In this document: one piece after another, positions 6,674 to 8,469 of the stretch
How the letters are laid out: every line of letters begins with the position of its first letter
Numbering within the stretch: the stretch's first letter is position 1
NCBI GenBank assembly: GCA_024635735.1
Contig: JAGXII010000012.1
Span: forward strand, 1 to 8,469
Origin: Christiangramia sp.
GTDB taxonomy: Bacteria > Bacteroidota > Bacteroidia > Flavobacteriales > Flavobacteriaceae
Length of the DNA stretch: 8,469 nt
Reading direction: 5' to 3'
Position numbers and translations under genes: made by a program
The notes under the pieces: model-generated
What the model was told of the DNA's origin: nothing
Seen by the model: only the letters and a program-made list of their open reading frames with translations
The model's database searches: none

Positions 6674-7498
6674 ATGCTGATTAATGCTATTCGCTGGAAT
6701 CCGTCTGAAGGACTGGATTTGGGAATTCTTACGCTACACTACTACAGCCTTATGTTTCTAATTGCCTTTGGACTTGGCTGGTACATTATGAAAAGCATTT
6801 ACACACGTGAAGGTATTTCTATTGAAAAACTGGATTCGTTGTTTATATATACCGTTCTGGCAACGCTTATTGGCGCCAGGCTCGGACACGTAATATTTTA
6901 CGACTGGGAATATTTCCAGCATCATTTACTGGAAATTTTCTTACCGGTAAGATTCGAACCGGAATTTGAATTTACCGGCTTCCGCGGACTCGCAAGTCAT
7001 GGGGCAGCGATAGGAATTATCATAGCGATGTACCTTTATTCTAAACGTGTACTTGAGAAACCTGTACTCTGGATCCTTGACAGAATTGTAATCCCGGTTG
7101 CCAGTGGAGCTATATTTGTTAGAATAGGAAACTTTATCAATTCTGAAATTATTGGAAAACCAACCAATTCAGATTACGGAGTAATATTTGAAAAACTGGG
7201 AGAAGATTTCCCACGACATCCCGCTCAGTTGTATGAATCAGCATGTTATTTAGGGATTTTTATAATATTGTGGTATTTATACTGGAAAACCGAAAAACGC
7301 TTTAAGATTGGCTATATATTCGGGATATTCCTTGTTTTGCTATGGACCGTTCGATTCTTCATCGAGTTTATAAAAGAGCCACAGGTAGGGGAACGTGCTA
7401 ACTGGCTTTTAAACACCGGACAATGGCTAAGTATACCATTTATACTAGCCGGTTTCTACTTTATGTACCGACCAAAAAAACAAAAAACCGCAGCATGA
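6674..7498 (+). CDS. lgt: Prolipoprotein diacylglyceryl transferase
   Basis: Lgt moves the diacylglyceryl group of phosphatidylglycerol onto the lipobox cysteine of prolipoproteins, the first step of lipoprotein maturation, in the inner membrane. At 274 residues it is close to the usual length (E. coli 291) and shows about seven hydrophobic segments (roughly 22-42, 57-77, 105-123, 132-150, 186-205, 212-232, 250-266). Conserved elements are IGARLGHVIFYDW (66-78), GLASHGAAIG (105-114) with the conserved His109, the signature VRIGNFINSEIIGKPT (149-164) with the key Arg150 (Arg143 in E. coli), HPAQLYES (182-189), and RFFIEFIKEPQ (227-237). The C-terminus is basic (RPKKQK), as expected on the cytoplasmic side. 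Its stop codon overlaps the start of a lipoprotein gene (ATGA), so enzyme and a probable substrate are translated in succession. Confidence 0.96.
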   Translation: MLINAIRWNPSEGLDLGILTLHYYSLMFLIAFGLGWYIMKSIYTREGISIEKLDSLFIYTVLATLIGARLGHVIFYDWEYFQHHLLEIFLPVRFEPEFEFTGFRGLASHGAAIGIIIAMYLYSKRVLEKPVLWILDRIVIPVASGAIFVRIGNFINSEIIGKPTNSDYGVIFEKLGEDFPRHPAQLYESACYLGIFIILWYLYWKTEKRFKIGYIFGIFLVLLWTVRFFIEFIKEPQVGERANWLLNTGQWLSIPFILAGFYFMYRPKKQKTAA

Positions 7499-7998
7499 AA
7501 AAAAAGGTTTTAAGTGTAGCAGGACTCTCTCTTTTCCTCAGTTTATCGCTTACTTCCTGCCACGATGCAAATAAGGAGAAAAGTATAAATACCGAGCCTA
7601 TCACTTTTGAAAAGGAAGGAGAACTGTATCTTATCAGACCATCTGGCGACACCTTGAAAAAGCTGGATATTGAGTTTGCAGAATCAGATTACGAACATCA
7701 AACTGGTTTAATGTATCGCGATGGAATGGAAAAAGACCAGGGGATGTTATTTGTTTATGAAAATGAAAGCCAGCATAGCTTTTATATGAAGAACACCTAT
7801 TTCTCTCTTGATATTATTTACTACGACCGTGATAGTTCTTTGGTAAGCATTCAACAGAATGCATTACCAAGAGATGAAACTTCCTTACCTTCTGAAGGTC
7901 CTGCTCAGTATATCCTCGAAGTAAACGCAGGATTATCTGATGAATTAGGACTGGAGAAAGGAGATAAAATAAGCTTTTATAAAAAGGGCGAAAACTAA
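7495..7998 (+). CDS. DUF192 family lipoprotein
   Basis: The 167-residue product is a lipoprotein: MKKK, a hydrophobic stretch at 5-18, then the lipobox LTSC with Cys22. The DUF192 domain covers about residues 57-163: IEFAESDYEHQTGLMYR (59-75), DQGMLFVYE (81-89), SFYMKNTYFSLDIIYYD (95-111), NALPRDETSLPSEGPAQYILEVNAG (122-146) and LEKGDKISFY (153-162). The biochemical role of DUF192 proteins is not established. Two usual residues differ: Tyr for Trp before MKNT, and Ser for Pro before LD. The ATG at 7495 is chosen over an upstream in-frame ATG at 7423 because it gives the lipoprotein signal at the very N-terminus and the ATGA overlap with lgt; the longer form would put 24 unrelated residues before the signal. 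It is the last gene of the set and is followed by a strong terminator. Confidence 0.92.
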   Translation: MKKKVLSVAGLSLFLSLSLTSCHDANKEKSINTEPITFEKEGELYLIRPSGDTLKKLDIEFAESDYEHQTGLMYRDGMEKDQGMLFVYENESQHSFYMKNTYFSLDIIYYDRDSSLVSIQQNALPRDETSLPSEGPAQYILEVNAGLSDELGLEKGDKISFYKKGEN

Positions 7999-8040
7999 TT
8001 CAAATTAAATGTCTTCTTATACGAGAAGGAGTTTATAACA

Positions 8041-8078
8041 AATAAAAAAGGCTTTCCAAATGGAAAGCCTTTTTTATT
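8041..8078. terminator. Bidirectional terminator between the DUF192 gene and secDF
   Basis: A perfect 18-bp inverted repeat (8041-8058 with 8061-8078) has a GGCTTTCCA/TGGAAAGCC core flanked by an A-run on the left and a T-run (8070-8075) on the right. It therefore forms a hairpin with a U-tract on either strand. It lies 42 nt after the DUF192 stop and 15 nt after the minus-strand secDF stop, so it can end both transcripts. Confidence 0.9.
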
Positions 8079-8093
8079 AAATATATATTTTAA

Positions 8094-8469
8094 CTAGGCA
8101 GTAGCGGTTTCTTCTGCCTTTGTCTTAGAACCTTTTTTAAGTTCATCAGTTCCTTTTTTCTTTACACTATCATACATTACCGGTGTAGCGATAAATAGTG
8201 AAGAATAAGTACCTACAATCACACCTACGATCAAAGCAAACATAAATCCTCTAATGCTTTCTCCACCAAAGATGAAGATTGCAAGTAATACTACCAAGGT
8301 AGTTAAAGAGGTATTCAGCGTTCTACTCAAAGTACTATTCAAAGCAGAATCTATCGTTTTGCCAAGTGTCCAGGAAGAATGTTCGTTTACATATTCCCTG
8401 ATGCGGTCAAATACAACCACCGTGTCATTCAGTGAGTAACCAATAACCGTAAGAATTGCCGCAATGAAA
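8094..8469 (-). CDS. secDF: Protein translocase subunit SecDF (SecF part), C-terminal end (5' end outside window)
   Basis: The frame is open from the window edge (124 residues visible) to a TAG at 8094-8096; the GTG at 8420 is internal, since family sequence continues upstream of it. SecF landmarks are clear: GYSLNDTVVVFDRIRE (starting about 10 residues into the visible part), TLSRTLNTSLTTL, two hydrophobic helices, and GTYSSLFIATPVMYD. The end is a Lys/Glu-rich cytoplasmic tail. SecD and SecF work in the inner membrane and use the proton motive force to finish Sec-dependent export. In Bacteroidota the two are normally one fused protein; only the SecF end is visible, so the fusion is assumed from lineage. 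It converges on the folE-lgt gene set across a shared terminator. Confidence 0.93.
   Translation of the reverse strand, partial: FIAAILTVIGYSLNDTVVVFDRIREYVNEHSSWTLGKTIDSALNSTLSRTLNTSLTTLVVLLAIFIFGGESIRGFMFALIVGVIVGTYSSLFIATPVMYDSVKKKGTDELKKGSKTKAEETATA

Noticed and set aside
8011..8034. Small hairpin (CTTCT/AGAAG) and an AGGAG run resembling a ribosome binding site after the DUF192 gene
   Set aside because: No open frame follows, the stem has only five strong pairs and no T-run, and Shine-Dalgarno sites are not used by the other genes here.
8418..8420. GTG as the start of a 108-residue minus-strand gene
   Set aside because: The frame continues to the window edge with conserved SecF sequence (IGYSLNDT), so this is an internal codon of a longer gene.

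Overview
The window looks like core chromosome of a marine-type member of the Flavobacteriaceae (phylum Bacteroidota), perhaps close to Gramella/Christiangramia, although the genus is a guess from general protein similarity. The reasons are: a type IX secretion system (T9SS) type B C-terminal sorting domain; a start-proximal TAnnTTTG box, the Bacteroidota -7 element; no Shine-Dalgarno sequence in front of any start codon; AT-rich DNA; and SecF sequence that in this phylum is normally part of a fused SecDF. I see no mobile element, CRISPR array, tRNA, rRNA, prophage or toxin-antitoxin module. No stretch above 300 bases lacks a gene; the largest gap is the 145 bases at 4044-4188.

Left part (1-4043). 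The window opens inside a low-complexity gene whose last 200 residues are first Tyr/Gly-rich and then Ser/Arg-rich, with no lysine at all. A hairpin terminator follows, and 17 nt after its T-run a 501-residue FadL/OmpP1-type outer-membrane beta-barrel gene starts. This gene converges on a 611-residue secreted protein with a gliding-motility/T9SS type B sorting domain. The two share a bidirectional terminator in a 26-nt gap.

Central and right part (4044-7998). A co-directional set reads folE (GTP cyclohydrolase I), cysS (cysteinyl-tRNA synthetase), yidD (membrane insertion efficiency factor), lgt (prolipoprotein diacylglyceryl transferase) and a DUF192 lipoprotein. Spacings are 21, 7 and 45 nt, and then a 4-base ATGA overlap. 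A good -7 box lies before folE, inside an imperfect inverted repeat, and a near copy of the same promoter block lies before lgt. The set therefore probably works as an operon with an internal promoter that separates folE-cysS-yidD from lgt-lipoprotein. An 18-bp perfect inverted repeat then forms a bidirectional terminator facing the 3' end of secDF/secF, which enters from the right on the minus strand.

The common theme of the right half is envelope biogenesis: YidD and SecDF act in protein insertion and export, and Lgt lipidates lipoproteins such as the one whose start codon overlaps its own stop. Most of this is ordinary housekeeping sequence. The least explained items are the lysine-free Arg/Ser and Tyr/Gly protein at the left edge, the repeat around the folE promoter, and the T9SS cargo of unknown role.
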